From Nymphaea colorata (lineage: Eukaryota; Streptophyta; Magnoliopsida; Nymphaeales; Nymphaeaceae): 17,500 bases of DNA. Each line of letters begins with the position of its first letter. The first letter of the stretch is position 1. The position numbers and the translations under genes are program-made. Under the pieces are notes generated by a model. That model saw only the letters and a program-made list of their open reading frames with translations, was not told the DNA's origin and ran no database searches. Shown here in pieces: positions 1-8,509 of the stretch. The stretch spans positions 7,501 to 25,000 of the forward strand of contig NW_022205136.1 of NCBI RefSeq assembly GCF_008831285.2. The letters run 5' to 3'.

Positions 1-1192
1 ACAAAGGATTTATATGCAGAAGGCATTCAATTCAAAGTCAATCAAAATGGGTAAAACAGGTTCCATATGGATTTGGAAACTAAATTAACATATGGTTAAG
101 TAAAACCCTCATGTCTGCATTCCAAGGCATTAGAGCCAACTCTGTGAATCAATAATAGTTCATTATATCTAGTAATATTAAATAATCATTAGCTGAGCTG
201 CTGAGCAAATGCTGAACTGGCTTTGTCCAGAATGAAACTTAACCAGCAAAGTGTACTGATAGAACTAGTCTGACACATGTTTCATGGGTTAAGTTATTTG
301 TGTGCTCCTGGTGGAAAAGGGGCACTTTATGATTCAGCAGAAACACTCCAGAAGTCTACGCTTGGTGGCTTACATTATCACAACAGGCAGTGTTTCAATG
401 GATCAATATAGACATGCATGTATGCAAACAGACACACAGACAAAAAAATAGTGGCCCCTGCCCAAATGGCATCCACTCTCCCACCTCCCAACATGCATGT
501 TCTTGAGTTGTGTGTGTGTGCACAAGAGAGAAAGAGGGAGAGAGAGAGTTAATGGGGGAGAAGTCCTTATAAGCTTGCTTTGGAGATGGAAACAAATGTG
601 GCATAACGCTATTTGATGATTAGTGTTGATAGACTTCAGGAACAAAGTAATGAATCATTAAAAGCATTGCTAGGCATACAAGAAATGAAGTGACAACTGC
701 CATCCAATGTTTTCACATTATCTTATAATAGTTTAAGGCTTTTAGTCAGCCCACACACTTTGTCTCCCGACTGCTGCAGCACATATGCAATACAATCCTG
801 AGAGGATTTCTCATCCTTGCCACTAGAGGGAGGGATTCACAAATACATAAACAATACAGTATGCCTGCTCGATGTTACAATATCTTGGTTTGTTAACCTC
901 TATGAATATGGTTTTCCTCATTCCCATAACACATTTGCCAGGTTGAGGCAAAGACCTATAATTTAATAAAAGTATTTTATAGTTAAATCCTTAGAAAAAA
1001 TGTGTTCATTAGAATAATAGAATTGTTACAGAACTTGTTTTCTGCAGAGTAAATATTCCCATGAATAGGCTATTTCACAAATGAGTCAAAGAACTTTCAG
1101 CAACTACAGTCGACAATGCTTGAAGATATCACACAACATTTACTCCAAAAGAGTTTTAAGGAATTAGATCCTAGAATGACAATAGTAATATT
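1..1192. other. Unassigned flank (copy A)
   Basis: About 1.2 kb without a recognisable gene. It contains a small TG run (about 508-520) followed by a GA-rich run (about 524-548). Minus-strand open frames at 395-645 come from that low-complexity stretch and look non-coding. A short minus-strand stretch around 735-815 reads like hydrophilic coding sequence but I could not assign it or find convincing splice sites. The right edge is where recognisable reverse-transcriptase sequence begins. Confidence 0.6.
508..548. repeat. TG/GA simple-sequence repeat
   Basis: A short TG run is followed by an interrupted GA run (GAGAGAAAGAGGGAGAGAGA). It is identical in copy B at 11774-11814. No function is apparent. 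Confidence 0.8.
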
Positions 1193-2028
1193 GGGAATGT
1201 CTTCTTCCTTAATCCGTAATTGATAGTATCCTGATCTCGGGTTAACTTTAGAAAATAACTTTTCCATTTTTCATTTGATTGAATAAATCTTCAATTCTTG
1301 GCAATGGGTATTGTTCTTGATTGTGACATTATTCAACGTTCGATAATCAATGAATAATCACATTGAACCATCTTTCTTTTTCACAAATAGAACTGCTGCT
1401 CCCCTAGGCAAAACACTTGGTGATATAAATCCCTTACTTGCTATGTCTTGAATCTATTTCTTTAGCTCTTTTAATTTTGTCAGTGACATATGGTATGGAG
1501 CTTTAGATATAGGAGTTGTTATAGGTATCAATTCAATCACAAACTCCACACCTCTCTTCGGTGGTTACCCTGGCAAGTCATCAAAAACACATCTACATAA
1601 TTATTCACTATTACTCCCTCAATAGGTACTAATTTTACTTATGTTGCTTTCATATTTACCAAATATGTTATGCACCCGCCTTCATGTATTTTATTTCTTT
1701 GATTGATAAGATGATCATCCTTCCTTCACTCTGAAGTTTCTTCACTCCAAATTTGACATTTTGATCCTTTTGCATACAGATCTTCAATTTATTTTTCGTG
1801 CAGTCAATGTTCACATAGTGGTGGATAACCAATCCATGCCTCAAATCACATGATACCCCTCCATGTTCATCACCACTAACTTAGCTGGTAGCAAGTATCC
1901 CTATATTTTGACGTATTCTACATATGTTATGTAGGTATCTTTGTTTCCTACTAGTGTACGAACTAGCAATTCATATGGCATGTTCTTTTCTTCTACTTCT
2001 AATAATTCAACAAATCTCTTTGAAATAA

Positions 2029-2062
2029 AAAAATGTGTTGCTCCAGAGTCAAAAAGAACATT
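2029..2062 (-). pseudogene. Retropepsin (aspartic protease) active-site remnant
   Basis: The minus strand encodes a VLFDSGATH motif, the D-S/T-G catalytic loop of retrotransposon aspartic proteases that cleave the Gag-Pol polyprotein. The following residues (FISKRFVELL) fit the family. The surrounding frame is open for some distance but is interrupted on both sides by stops shared with copy B (near 13296-13329), so this is a relic. Confidence 0.88.
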
Positions 2063-2211
2063 CACCCAATGAGAATTTACAAAAACTATATCTTTAATGA
2101 AATCATTGAATTTCAGATCCTCTATAGTGGTAGCACAGACTCGTCCTGGTACCTTCTTCTCTAGAGGTTGGCTGCCCCTTCCTCAATTTTTGCTCTGCCA
2201 CTTTCTTCTTT

Positions 2212-2312
2212 GGATATTTTCGAATGAAGTGTCCCTTTGTACCTCAATATAAACACACTCATGTATCTCAGTAGCATGGTTCACCAAGGTGTTGAAGATG
2301 ACACTTGGGACA
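2212..2312 (-). pseudogene. Gag/pol zinc-knuckle remnant
   Basis: The minus strand carries a CPKCHLQHLGEPC segment followed by a degenerate CCHC knuckle in which GTKGHFIRKYP corresponds to the family pattern C-x2-C-G-x2-G-H-x4-C. The second cysteine falls on a stop and the last cysteine is replaced by tyrosine. In the family this domain binds the retrotransposon RNA. The order gag, knuckle, protease, RT on the minus strand is what a gypsy element should show. Confidence 0.75.
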
Positions 2313-2467
2313 CTCATCATCCCTCCTACATGGTGACGATCTTTGCTTTTTGAACTTCTCCTCAAGCTTCACTCTATCACTATGGATCCTCTTGATCTGG
2401 TTCTCCTTTTGCCTTAGTTTGAAGACTTCATGCTTCTTGCCTATTCCATGATTGTTGTCTGAATCCT

Positions 2468-2475
2468 CTTCAAAG
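2468..2475. repeat. hAT target-site duplication, left (CTTCAAAG)
   Basis: The 8 bases CTTCAAAG sit directly before the element and again directly after it (6075-6082). Eight bp is the target duplication length of hAT elements. If the element and one duplicate are mentally removed, the minus-strand gag frame runs on without interruption across the site, which independently fixes the boundary. Confidence 0.9.
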
Positions 2476-2485
2476 CAATGTTATC
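2476..2485 (+). repeat. hAT left terminal inverted repeat
   Basis: CAATGTTATC follows the target duplication directly. Its inverted partner is GATAACAATG at 6065-6074, differing at the third base. Short TIRs beginning with CA are usual for hAT elements. Confidence 0.82.
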
Positions 2486-2636
2486 TGTATCGTATGATAC
2501 GAACGCGTATCGTACGATACGTGTCGTCCGTATCAACATAAATGATACGATACGAGTTATACGCACGATACGCGTGAGTATCGCACGCGTATCGCCCGCA
2601 TCGCACGATACGGGCACCGTATCGTATGATACGGGG
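2486..2636. promoter_or_regulatory. 5' subterminal GTATCG/GATACG array (probable transposase-binding sites)
   Basis: About a dozen copies of the hexamer GTATCG or its complement-type partner GATACG lie within roughly 150 bp, in both orientations. They include a perfect 16-bp palindrome CGTATCGTACGATACG at 2506-2521. Plant hAT transposases such as Ac bind short subterminal motifs repeated near both ends, so this is the obvious role, but binding here is inferred. CpG density is much higher than in the surroundings. Confidence 0.7.
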
Positions 2637-2644
2637 TTAAAATG

Positions 2645-2669
2645 AAAAGGGGGCACGACAGCCCCTTTT
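2645..2669 (+). other. Perfect hairpin upstream of the transposase leader
   Basis: AAAAGGGG at 2645-2652 pairs with CCCCTTTT at 2662-2669 around a 9-base loop. It lies between the subterminal array and the putative leader exon. The function is unknown: it could be part of the promoter or an RNA structure in the leader. It is conserved unchanged in copy B (13912-13936). Confidence 0.6.
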
Positions 2670-2867
2670 TGCGTCTTCTTTTTAAAACCTATGCTCCTCT
2701 CTCTCTCTTCTATTGTTTCTAAACACTACAAGAGACGTGGGAGGGAGAGATTTTCTCCATTTGCATCAAGATTTGCCGGTGAAGAAGCTTTATTTCTTGT
2801 TGTGGGGAGTCTCGGGACGGTGGGAAGCTTGGATAAAGAGGGTTTTTTGGTTTCAGACACCAAGAAG

Positions 2868-2953
2868 GTAAGAAATAACTCATTTTTGTCGTTGAATCAT
2901 TCATTTCTCTTATTTCCTGCATTTATTTGTATGTTTTTACTTATTTTGTAAAG
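2868..2953 (+). other. Putative 5' leader intron of the hAT transposase
   Basis: A strong donor (AAGAAG|GTAAGA) at 2867/2868 and a TTTTGTAAAG acceptor ending at 2953 bracket 86 AT-rich bases just upstream of the transposase ATG at 2959. Joining the exons puts the leader reading frame that starts at 2691 into a stop two codons after the junction, so the leader exon is most simply 5' untranslated, with an upstream ORF of about 60 codons. Splice sites are predicted from sequence only. Confidence 0.5.
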
Positions 2954-3366
2954 ATATAATGTCGGATCCAGCATGGCAGTGGTGTACAAGGGTGAATCCT
3001 AAAGATAGGTTAAGAGTTAAGTGTAATTATTGTAAGCAAATCATATCAGGAGGGATCTCTCGCTTTAAAAACCATATAGCTAGTACACACAGTGATGTGG
3101 CTGCTTGCAATGGCTCCCAAGAGAACCCATTGCCAGCGTATGTAAAGCACCAGTGTATGGAGCTTTTTAATGCAGTGAAAGCAAATAGGATTGAAAAAGA
3201 AATGCAAGATGCAGAGGAAGGATATGGGGACCCACATGCACAGGAAGAAAGTGAAGGTGAAGACATTGAGCTTGAAGAAGAACATGTTGGTGTCAATTTG
3301 GGAACAGCTAAAGGGAAAGACATTATGCATACAGGTGGTTCTTCAACTGCAACCAAAAAAAGAAGA

Positions 3367-3392
3367 GGTGCAAGTGCAAGTGCAAGTGCAAG
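3367..3392 (+). repeat. In-frame GCAAGT hexamer repeat in the transposase linker
   Basis: About four tandem copies of GCAAGT encode an alternating Ala-Ser stretch between the BED finger and the catalytic core. The same copy number occurs in copy B. Such low-complexity linkers are common and probably flexible. Confidence 0.85.
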
Positions 3393-4820
3393 TACAGGTT
3401 TACGAGGACATGGTAGGAGTGGGGGTCGTACTGGTGTCGGTAGAGTACCTACTATGAAGTCAAGTAATATGTCTGGTTCGATCAAGAATTTTTTTTCCCA
3501 ATTATACTGTTGTTGGTGCTCAGCCTGAGATTCGTACAGCCATGTGTTCAAAAGATATTGTTGAAGCAGCATATGAAACCATAGGAAGGTGGTTCTATGA
3601 CGCATCCATTCCCTTCAATGCAGCAAACTCTTTTCATTTTCAGGCTATAGCAGATGCGATTGCTACTGTAGGTCGAGGGTATAAAATGCCCTCTTTTCAT
3701 AAATTGCGAGGTAAAATTCTCAACAATGTAGTTAGAGATGTCAAGGCATATTGTGATGAACTGAAATTGAGCTGGAAAGCTACAGGATGCAGTGTAATGG
3801 CAGATGGGTGGACAGACATCAAGAACAGAACATTGGTAAACTTCCTTGTATATTGCCCCCTTGGTACTATGTTCTTAAAATCTGTTGATTTGTCTGATAC
3901 TCCTAAGACTGTTGATGTTTTGTTTGAGCTTTTTGATAAAGTTATACAAGAAGTTGGGCTCAAAATGTCGTGCAATTTATTACTGATAATGCAGCAAATT
4001 ATAAAGCTGCAGGTGAAATGTTAGCAGCACGATATAGGATATTTTATTGGAGTTCATGTACTGCTCACTGTATAAATCTTATGCTTCAGGATCTTGCTGA
4101 AAGAGATGATATGAAGTTGACAGTTCAAAGATGCCAAGAAATCACGAAGTTTATTTATAATCATGCTTATGTCTTGAATTTGATGAGAAAATTCACAAAT
4201 GGGGCTGAATTGATTCGACCTGCACAAACACGGTTTGCTACAAATGTTTTGACTGTGCAGGGTATAGTCAAGCAAAGAACTCCTCTCAAGCAGATGTTTT
4301 CAAGTGATGATTGGGCAGAATATACACATGCCTATAAAAGAAAGGCTATGACAGTTGTGGATACCATCTTCGATGCTGACTTTTGGGAATCATGTGTGCA
4401 CTTATTGAAGATTTGTGTACCTCTAGTGAAAGTCCTCAGATTAGTTGATAGTGAAGATAGGCCTTCTATTGGATATTTATACTAGTCTATGGATAGAGCC
4501 AAGGAGGCCGTTAGAGAATAATATGAAGGGGAAAAAAAAGTTGTACATGCCAATATGGAAGATTATAGATGAAAGGTGGTCTGGACAACTTCATCATCCA
4601 CTTCATGTAGCAGCCTACTACCTAAATCCTGCTATTAGATATCTTCCCACTTTTAAAAAGGACAGAGATGTCGAGTATGGCATGTTGGATTGTGTTGAGG
4701 TATTAGTAAGTGATTATAAAGAACAAGACGCTATCCATATGTCGATCAACAAATATGATACGGCTTTTGGTAGCATGGGGAGAGACACAGCAATTCGATG
4801 CATGTCAACTATGCGTCCAG

Positions 4821-4928
4821 GTATTAGAAAAAGAGACTTTATACTTTTTGGTTTATTTTATTTGTTGTTTAGCTTCTACCTTCTCGTATATTTATTCTAT
4901 CTAATTTTTACTTTCCATCTGTTATTAG
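4821..4928 (+). other. Transposase intron, 108 nt, stop-free
   Basis: The segment begins GTATTAG after CCAG and ends TTATTAG. It is T-rich, divisible by three and has no stop in the transposase frame, so it hides inside an apparently continuous reading frame. Its translation is a run of Phe, Leu and Tyr unlike anything in hAT transposases. Removing it joins CCA G|AT TTG TGG to give a P-D-L-W junction typical of the start of the hAT dimerisation region. It is the same in copy B (16087-16194). Confidence 0.75.
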
Positions 4929-5106
4929 ATTTGTGGCGGGAAAGGTTTGGGCCTGATTGCTCAGAATTAAGGAAGCTTGCAATTAGAATCCTCGGCCAAA
5001 CATGTAGTGCAACTGGATGTGAAAGAAATTGGAGTGTATTTAGGTTGGAACATAAAAGGTTGAATGACCTTGTTTATGTTCGTTATAATATGAAGTTGAG
5101 ACAAAG

Positions 5107-5338
5107 GTAAACATTTGTTATGCAAAATAGCAAATTCTAATATATATTTTAATTTCTAACATTTTGTCTTTTCTTGACTGCCTACAGGTCTACTCTACAT
5201 TGAATTGACCCATTTGCTTGCGAAGACGAAAAAGCCTGATGCATGGATTCTGACTGAATACGTGCTTGCTGCAATAAGCCGCCTCTCCGTTATGTTTTTT
5301 TCCTCCATGCTACTTTGTTCGCGAGTTTCTCTTGTTAG
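5107..5338 (+). other. Transposase last intron with two possible acceptors
   Basis: The donor ACAAAG|GTAAAC follows the YNMKLRQ motif. Splicing to the acceptor TTTCTCTTGTTAG ending at 5338 continues in frame into QLETTSTRK and the conserved QYDPINID...LDSWVEEE tail, so 5107-5338 is the intron that fits the family. A second good acceptor (TGCCTACAG, ending 5187) would give a product ending four codons later at TGA. Copy B is equivalent (16373-16604). Confidence 0.65.
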
Positions 5339-5782
5339 GCAATTAGAAACAACATCTACGAGGAAGCATCACACTCAATATGATCCTATCAACATTGACC
5401 ATATTGGTATATTAGATTCTTGGGTTGAAGAAGAACAATCTGTAATACTTGATGACCTTGAGGACGATCTTGATTTTTTGAACCTTGAAGGAGTAGCAGA
5501 GATTATTGAAGGAGAGGCTGGAGAGCAATGGAATGTTGGTGACATTCCATTTCCAACAGAGGGGATAGAAGCACTTAATGAACAAAATGAAGATGATCAT
5601 GAAGATGATGATGGAAATGACGATTGACGAGGATTGTTGTTGTCAAAACTTGAATTGAATGAATCATGATTGATAACTATATGTTTTCACTTTTGAACTT
5701 ATGAATTGTGATGTAATCGAATTCTGTTCAGCTGCTTATTATGTTATTTTGAATGTCTGATTTCTTATTTTGGAATGTGTTG

Positions 5783-5831
5783 TTCATAGTTCATAGTTCA
5801 TACTTCATAGTTCATACTTCATACTTCATAA
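5783..5831 (+). repeat. Seven tandem 7-bp units (TTCATAG/C/A)
   Basis: TTCATAN is repeated seven times without interruption in the 3' tail of the hAT element, with the last base of each unit varying (G, G, C, G, C, C, A). Copy B has the same pattern at 17049-17097. This is probably replication slippage within the AT-rich 3' region. Confidence 0.9.
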
Positions 5832-5981
5832 TCATATACATGAATGATGAATGTTCCTTTAAATACATTTTTCCTAATTTGTTTTTATTTTTACTTGTTT
5901 TTCGGATTTTTTTGGAATTTTTATAATTTTTTGGAATTTTTTATTATTTTTAATATTTTTTAAAAATTAAAAAATTAATTT

Positions 5982-6059
5982 TACGATACGTTACAATACG
6001 TTTACGATACGTTACGATACGGCGTATAGGTTGGCCTGACCGATACGTGATACGCTACG
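5982..6059. promoter_or_regulatory. 3' subterminal GATACG array (probable transposase-binding sites)
   Basis: Five GATACG hexamers plus the variant AATACG occur within about 80 bp before the right terminus, all in the same orientation. They use the same hexamer as the 5' array but fewer copies and no mixed orientation. The asymmetry between the two ends recalls the unequal 5' and 3' subterminal regions of other plant hAT elements. Binding is inferred. Confidence 0.7.
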
Positions 6060-6064
6060 CCAGT

Positions 6065-6074
6065 GATAACAATG
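6065..6074 (-). repeat. hAT right terminal inverted repeat
   Basis: GATAACAATG ends the element and inverts to CATTGTTATC, matching the left end at 9 of 10 positions. It is followed immediately by the target duplication. Confidence 0.82.
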
Positions 6075-6082
6075 CTTCAAAG
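6075..6082. repeat. hAT target-site duplication, right (CTTCAAAG)
   Basis: This is an exact copy of 2468-2475. Beyond it the gypsy gag sequence resumes on the minus strand. Confidence 0.9.
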
Positions 6083-6700
6083 CATGTAGCCACATCAATG
6101 GCATCATCGAAATCTATTGGACGACTACCCATCACCTTCATCCTCAACCCATCTTCATGTCCTTTCACAAATTTGTATACTTCTATCCGTGTCTGTAGTG
6201 TAAGTATGTGGACAATATTTCTCCAAGTATCAGAATTTGACCACATATTTATGTAAGCTCATGCTCCCTTGCTCCAATTCCAAGAATCTTTCCATACACC
6301 TTTGTCGTGTGAAAGCTAGAATGTAGGCATTTTTAAATGTGCCCTTGAAATCCCTCAATGTTTTCTCTCATTCTATGAACTTCACTTTGCACTGTGTCTG
6401 CCACCACTCCTCTTCATAACCTTTATAGTGAAGGTTCCAAATTGAACCTTCTTATCATCGAGCACATTTAGAGTAGTGAAGATTTTCTCAATCTCCTTCA
6501 ACCACTCCTCAGGATCATCTGCAATACCCTTTCCATTGAACTTTGGTGGATATAGATTCAAAAATTCTTTGTGTTATGCCATTGGCTTCATGGTTCTTGA
6601 TTTTGTCAGTCACTACACTTCTTCTGCCAGAAGAAGTACTTTGTACAAGATCATGCATCAGCCCTGAGATGTCACTAGAGTGTGCATGGTGAACTCTTGC
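6075..6700 (-). mobile_element. Ty3/gypsy gag remnant (copy A)
   Basis: On the minus strand this carries the plant gypsy Gag signature: an FLNLYPPKFNGKG start (about 6530-6570), then DDPEEWLKEIEKIF (about 6480-6525), a WW motif, FKNAY, and LELEQGSMSLHKY (about 6245-6290). Gag forms the retrotransposon's virus-like particle. Several frameshifts and stops interrupt it. It is separated from its own knuckle and protease part (2475 and below) only by the hAT insertion. The N-terminal extension up to about 6990 is less certain. Confidence 0.85.
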
Positions 6701-7018
6701 TGCTGCTAGATGTCTCCCAATAGTGCTCCGAAACCAAAAAGGCCGTTGTCTGCAATTTGATCTCCAACATTGTGAGGGCTATGACCTCTACCCCTCGTGT
6801 TTCAACCTCGAGTGCATGCCATCTAAACTACACATTCAAGGGGAACATCATGAACATATTTTCTTTATGTTCATATCCAAACATAATTCTATGTTGCCTC
6901 AAATCTTTAGGTTTTTGCTCAAACTTAATATACAAACACCCTTGTACCCTAGGCTCGTCACTTTTCTTGTTTTTCTTTTCACGTCTAGCACTAGGCATTG
7001 GACACATATTCTAGGCAT

Positions 7019-7032
7019 TGGCTCTGATATCA
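7019..7032 (-). other. Retrotransposon primer-binding site (initiator Met tRNA)
   Basis: The minus strand reads TGATATCAGAGCCA, which differs at one base from TGGTATCAGAGCCA, the usual plant gypsy site complementary to the 3' end of initiator methionine tRNA. It lies four bases inside the LTR end (7037) and upstream of gag, exactly where reverse transcription of this element would be primed. Confidence 0.88.
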
Positions 7033-7036
7033 AAGT

Positions 7037-7690
7037 TGTCATGACCCAAGTTTTGACACCAATCTTTTTTTTAAATGAAGACAAATAATGAAAATGAACA
7101 TTTAAGTCTTAAAAGCCAAATCAAATCTTAAGCAATGACCAAAACAAAACAAATGCAAACAATGAAGGACATCTCAAAAATCTATCTAGATCCCAAATCA
7201 AAATACATCGACTCAAATGACAACAACTACAAAAATATTTGAGGCTTGACTCAATGCCTAGATTGCTAATTCTACTTCATCGTAAAACTGAGGGAGTCCA
7301 ATCCTAAAGTCATCAGTCAATCAAGATCTATTTGTAGAAATAGAAGGAAAATTGGTCATATTTCTCAAAGTTTGGAAATATCCAACCTAAGGTGAAGCAT
7401 GGTTCGACACGATAGATATACGGTTGTATCAAACCAAAAGCTAGTAGACAGCTCAAAACTACCCCCCTATGAGCTGAAATCTTGTAACACAAATCCTTGT
7501 GTATTGCAAAGATACACTGATAATCTAACAACTACCAATCATGGTCATAGTGACGAGTATCAGCAGAAATCCCTGTGGTCACAAACACAGCAAAACAGAA
7601 CCAATCTTCACTAGGTAGTCCAAAAGACTGAGGGTAACTAGTAGTGAAGACTCTTAAGATATCTGAGATCACTGTTGTTGCATCATGGTC
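7037..7690 (-). mobile_element. Ty3/gypsy 5' LTR (inner end defined, outer end not)
   Basis: The inner end, read on the minus strand, is GGGTCATGACA, the usual terminus of plant gypsy LTRs, followed by the primer-binding site. No open gene is visible through this region. I could not find the outer end because no second LTR is present in the window for comparison: the other side of the element is truncated inside RT. The end coordinate is nominal, and the LTR may extend to about 8100. Confidence 0.6.
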
Positions 7691-7930
7691 CAACCACCCA
7701 GCCTTAGCCCAAGTGGTAGACCGGCCCCTCTAGGCACTCGTTTTGAGGGACCAGGAGACGCCTCTTTCTCCATCACAAACAGATTCAAAATTATGGGCCC
7801 TTGTGCCACCCAATACCTTGTGGGCAGTCTGGTGTAGATGAATAAATGGGCAGCTACAATGAGCTCATGCCACCCCATAACCTCCCGGGACACAGCCAAC
7901 TATCAAACTCCGCTTGCACTATCATGCGTT
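7690..7930 (+). repeat. Possible tRNA-derived SINE fragment
   Basis: TAGCCCAAGTGG at 7705-7716 fits the pol III A-box pattern TRGYNNARNNGG. The following GAGGGACCAGGAGAC is like the region preceding the B box in plant SINEs, but the B box itself is not recognisable. The segment is GC-richer than both flanks, which suggests separate origin. Ends and target duplications were not identified, so this is only a candidate. Confidence 0.3.
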
Positions 7931-8410
7931 ATAGCATAAAACATATTTGGTGTTTTTTATTTATCAACAAAAGATTTGTCATATCAAAACATATTCAAGT
8001 AGTTTCTCTTGGATTCCATCTTGATTACAATTCTCAAAACCAGTAAGTTCAACTACCCAAGAACACATTACCATGCAGAATTTTGAACACTCTAATCATA
8101 TTGGATTACTTAAGCATTGATGGTCAGCATATCTCTGGGGAGAAAATTTTTTCAATTCCATTTCATTTATACTGCAAAATACTAGATTACAATAATTAGT
8201 CCCTACTTACTATCTTGTTATGACCCGCATATTTCAGCAGTTTTCTCTTGTTTGATCAGTGATGAATCACAATTGATCCATGGAGACTTGTTTTCGTACC
8301 CAAACTAAGTTCTTATTATATATATCATACTTTCTAGGAAACATGTAGACATAACCAGCTTCACACAACCTGATGTGGTACATAACTTTCACTTTCGATA
8401 TAAAAATTTC
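7930..8410. other. Unassigned AT-rich DNA
   Basis: No gene was recognised. TGTTATGACCC at about 8217 echoes the LTR terminus TGTCATGACCC at 7037, but similarity does not extend past eleven bases. It may be distal LTR sequence or the edge of another retroelement. Confidence 0.5.
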
Positions 8411-8439
8411 ATGAACAGCATTCTCGATATTCAAATGTG

Positions 8440-8440
<1 letters not shown>

Positions 8441-8505
<65 letters not shown>
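8441..8505. repeat. (TA)n microsatellite
   Basis: An uninterrupted run of about 32 TA units in the tail of the first minisatellite unit. Length is likely to be polymorphic. Confidence 0.97.

Positions 8506-8509
<4 letters not shown>

Larger units (their letters stand above)
1193..2475 (-). mobile_element. Ty3/gypsy retrotransposon remnant, pol/gag-C part (copy A)
   Basis: Read on the minus strand, this is a degenerate Ty3/gypsy polyprotein. From 2340 downward come a zinc-knuckle region (about 2212-2312), a retropepsin active site reading LFDSGATHFF (about 2029-2062), the PR-RT linker with an ISKAPYHM motif (about 1490-1520), and the start of reverse transcriptase with FVKKKDGSM (about 1362-1395) and SGYYQLRIKEEDIP (1193-1240). 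Family knowledge makes the assignment secure. Similarity stops abruptly after the IP of that last motif, so the YxDD catalytic box, RNase H and integrase are missing. Several in-frame stops and frameshifts show it is dead. It continues across the hAT insertion into the gag part at 6075. Confidence 0.9.
2959..5627 (+). pseudogene. hAT transposase pseudogene (copy A)
   Basis: This is a degenerate cut-and-paste transposase. A BED zinc finger opens it (W6/W8, C22, C25, H39, H44), followed by an acidic linker and an ASASASAS repeat. A DUF659-like core has MADGWTD (first catalytic Asp codon at 3803). TDNAANYKAAG follows (second Asp at 3985), then a CTAH version of the CxxH motif (4057-4068). The dimerisation region carries the CERNWS glutamate (5021) and a QYDPINID tail. 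Lesions in order: an 8-base T-run at 3489-3496 shifting frame (private to copy A); a lost A near 3964-3967; a TAG at 4483-4485; a one-base shift near 4516-4522. The region between NWSVF and RLEHKRL lacks about 9 residues usual in relatives. Two introns are needed to reach the C-terminus (4821-4928 and 5107-5338). It cannot make active transposase. Confidence 0.93.
2476..6074 (+). mobile_element. hAT DNA transposon, 3599 bp (copy A)
   Basis: The element is bounded by short terminal inverted repeats, CAATGTTATC at the left and GATAACAATG at the right (9 of 10 positions match when inverted), inside an 8-bp target-site duplication. Inside are subterminal GATACG/CGTATC repeat arrays at both ends, a probable untranslated leader with an intron, a plus-strand transposase gene (2959-5627) and an AT-rich 3' tail. 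The transposase type (BED finger, DUF659-like core, hAT dimerisation region) places it in the Ac-like plant hAT group. The coding region is broken, so the copy is non-autonomous, although its ends look intact and might still be moved in trans. Confidence 0.93.

Noticed and set aside
395-645. Minus-strand ORFs (69 and 80 codons), also present in copy B
   Set aside because: They run over TG/GA simple repeats, overlap in two frames, and show no motif or gene context.
2691-2951. 86-codon ORF before the transposase as a separate gene or N-terminal extension
   Set aside because: It spans a likely leader intron, and splicing leads to an immediate stop; it fits an untranslated leader with an upstream ORF better.
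3027-3605. 192-codon minus-strand ORF
   Set aside because: It is the shadow of the transposase BED/linker region, with composition dictated by the opposite strand.
7705-7716. tRNA gene
   Set aside because: Only an A-box-like word is present; no cloverleaf or B box can be formed.
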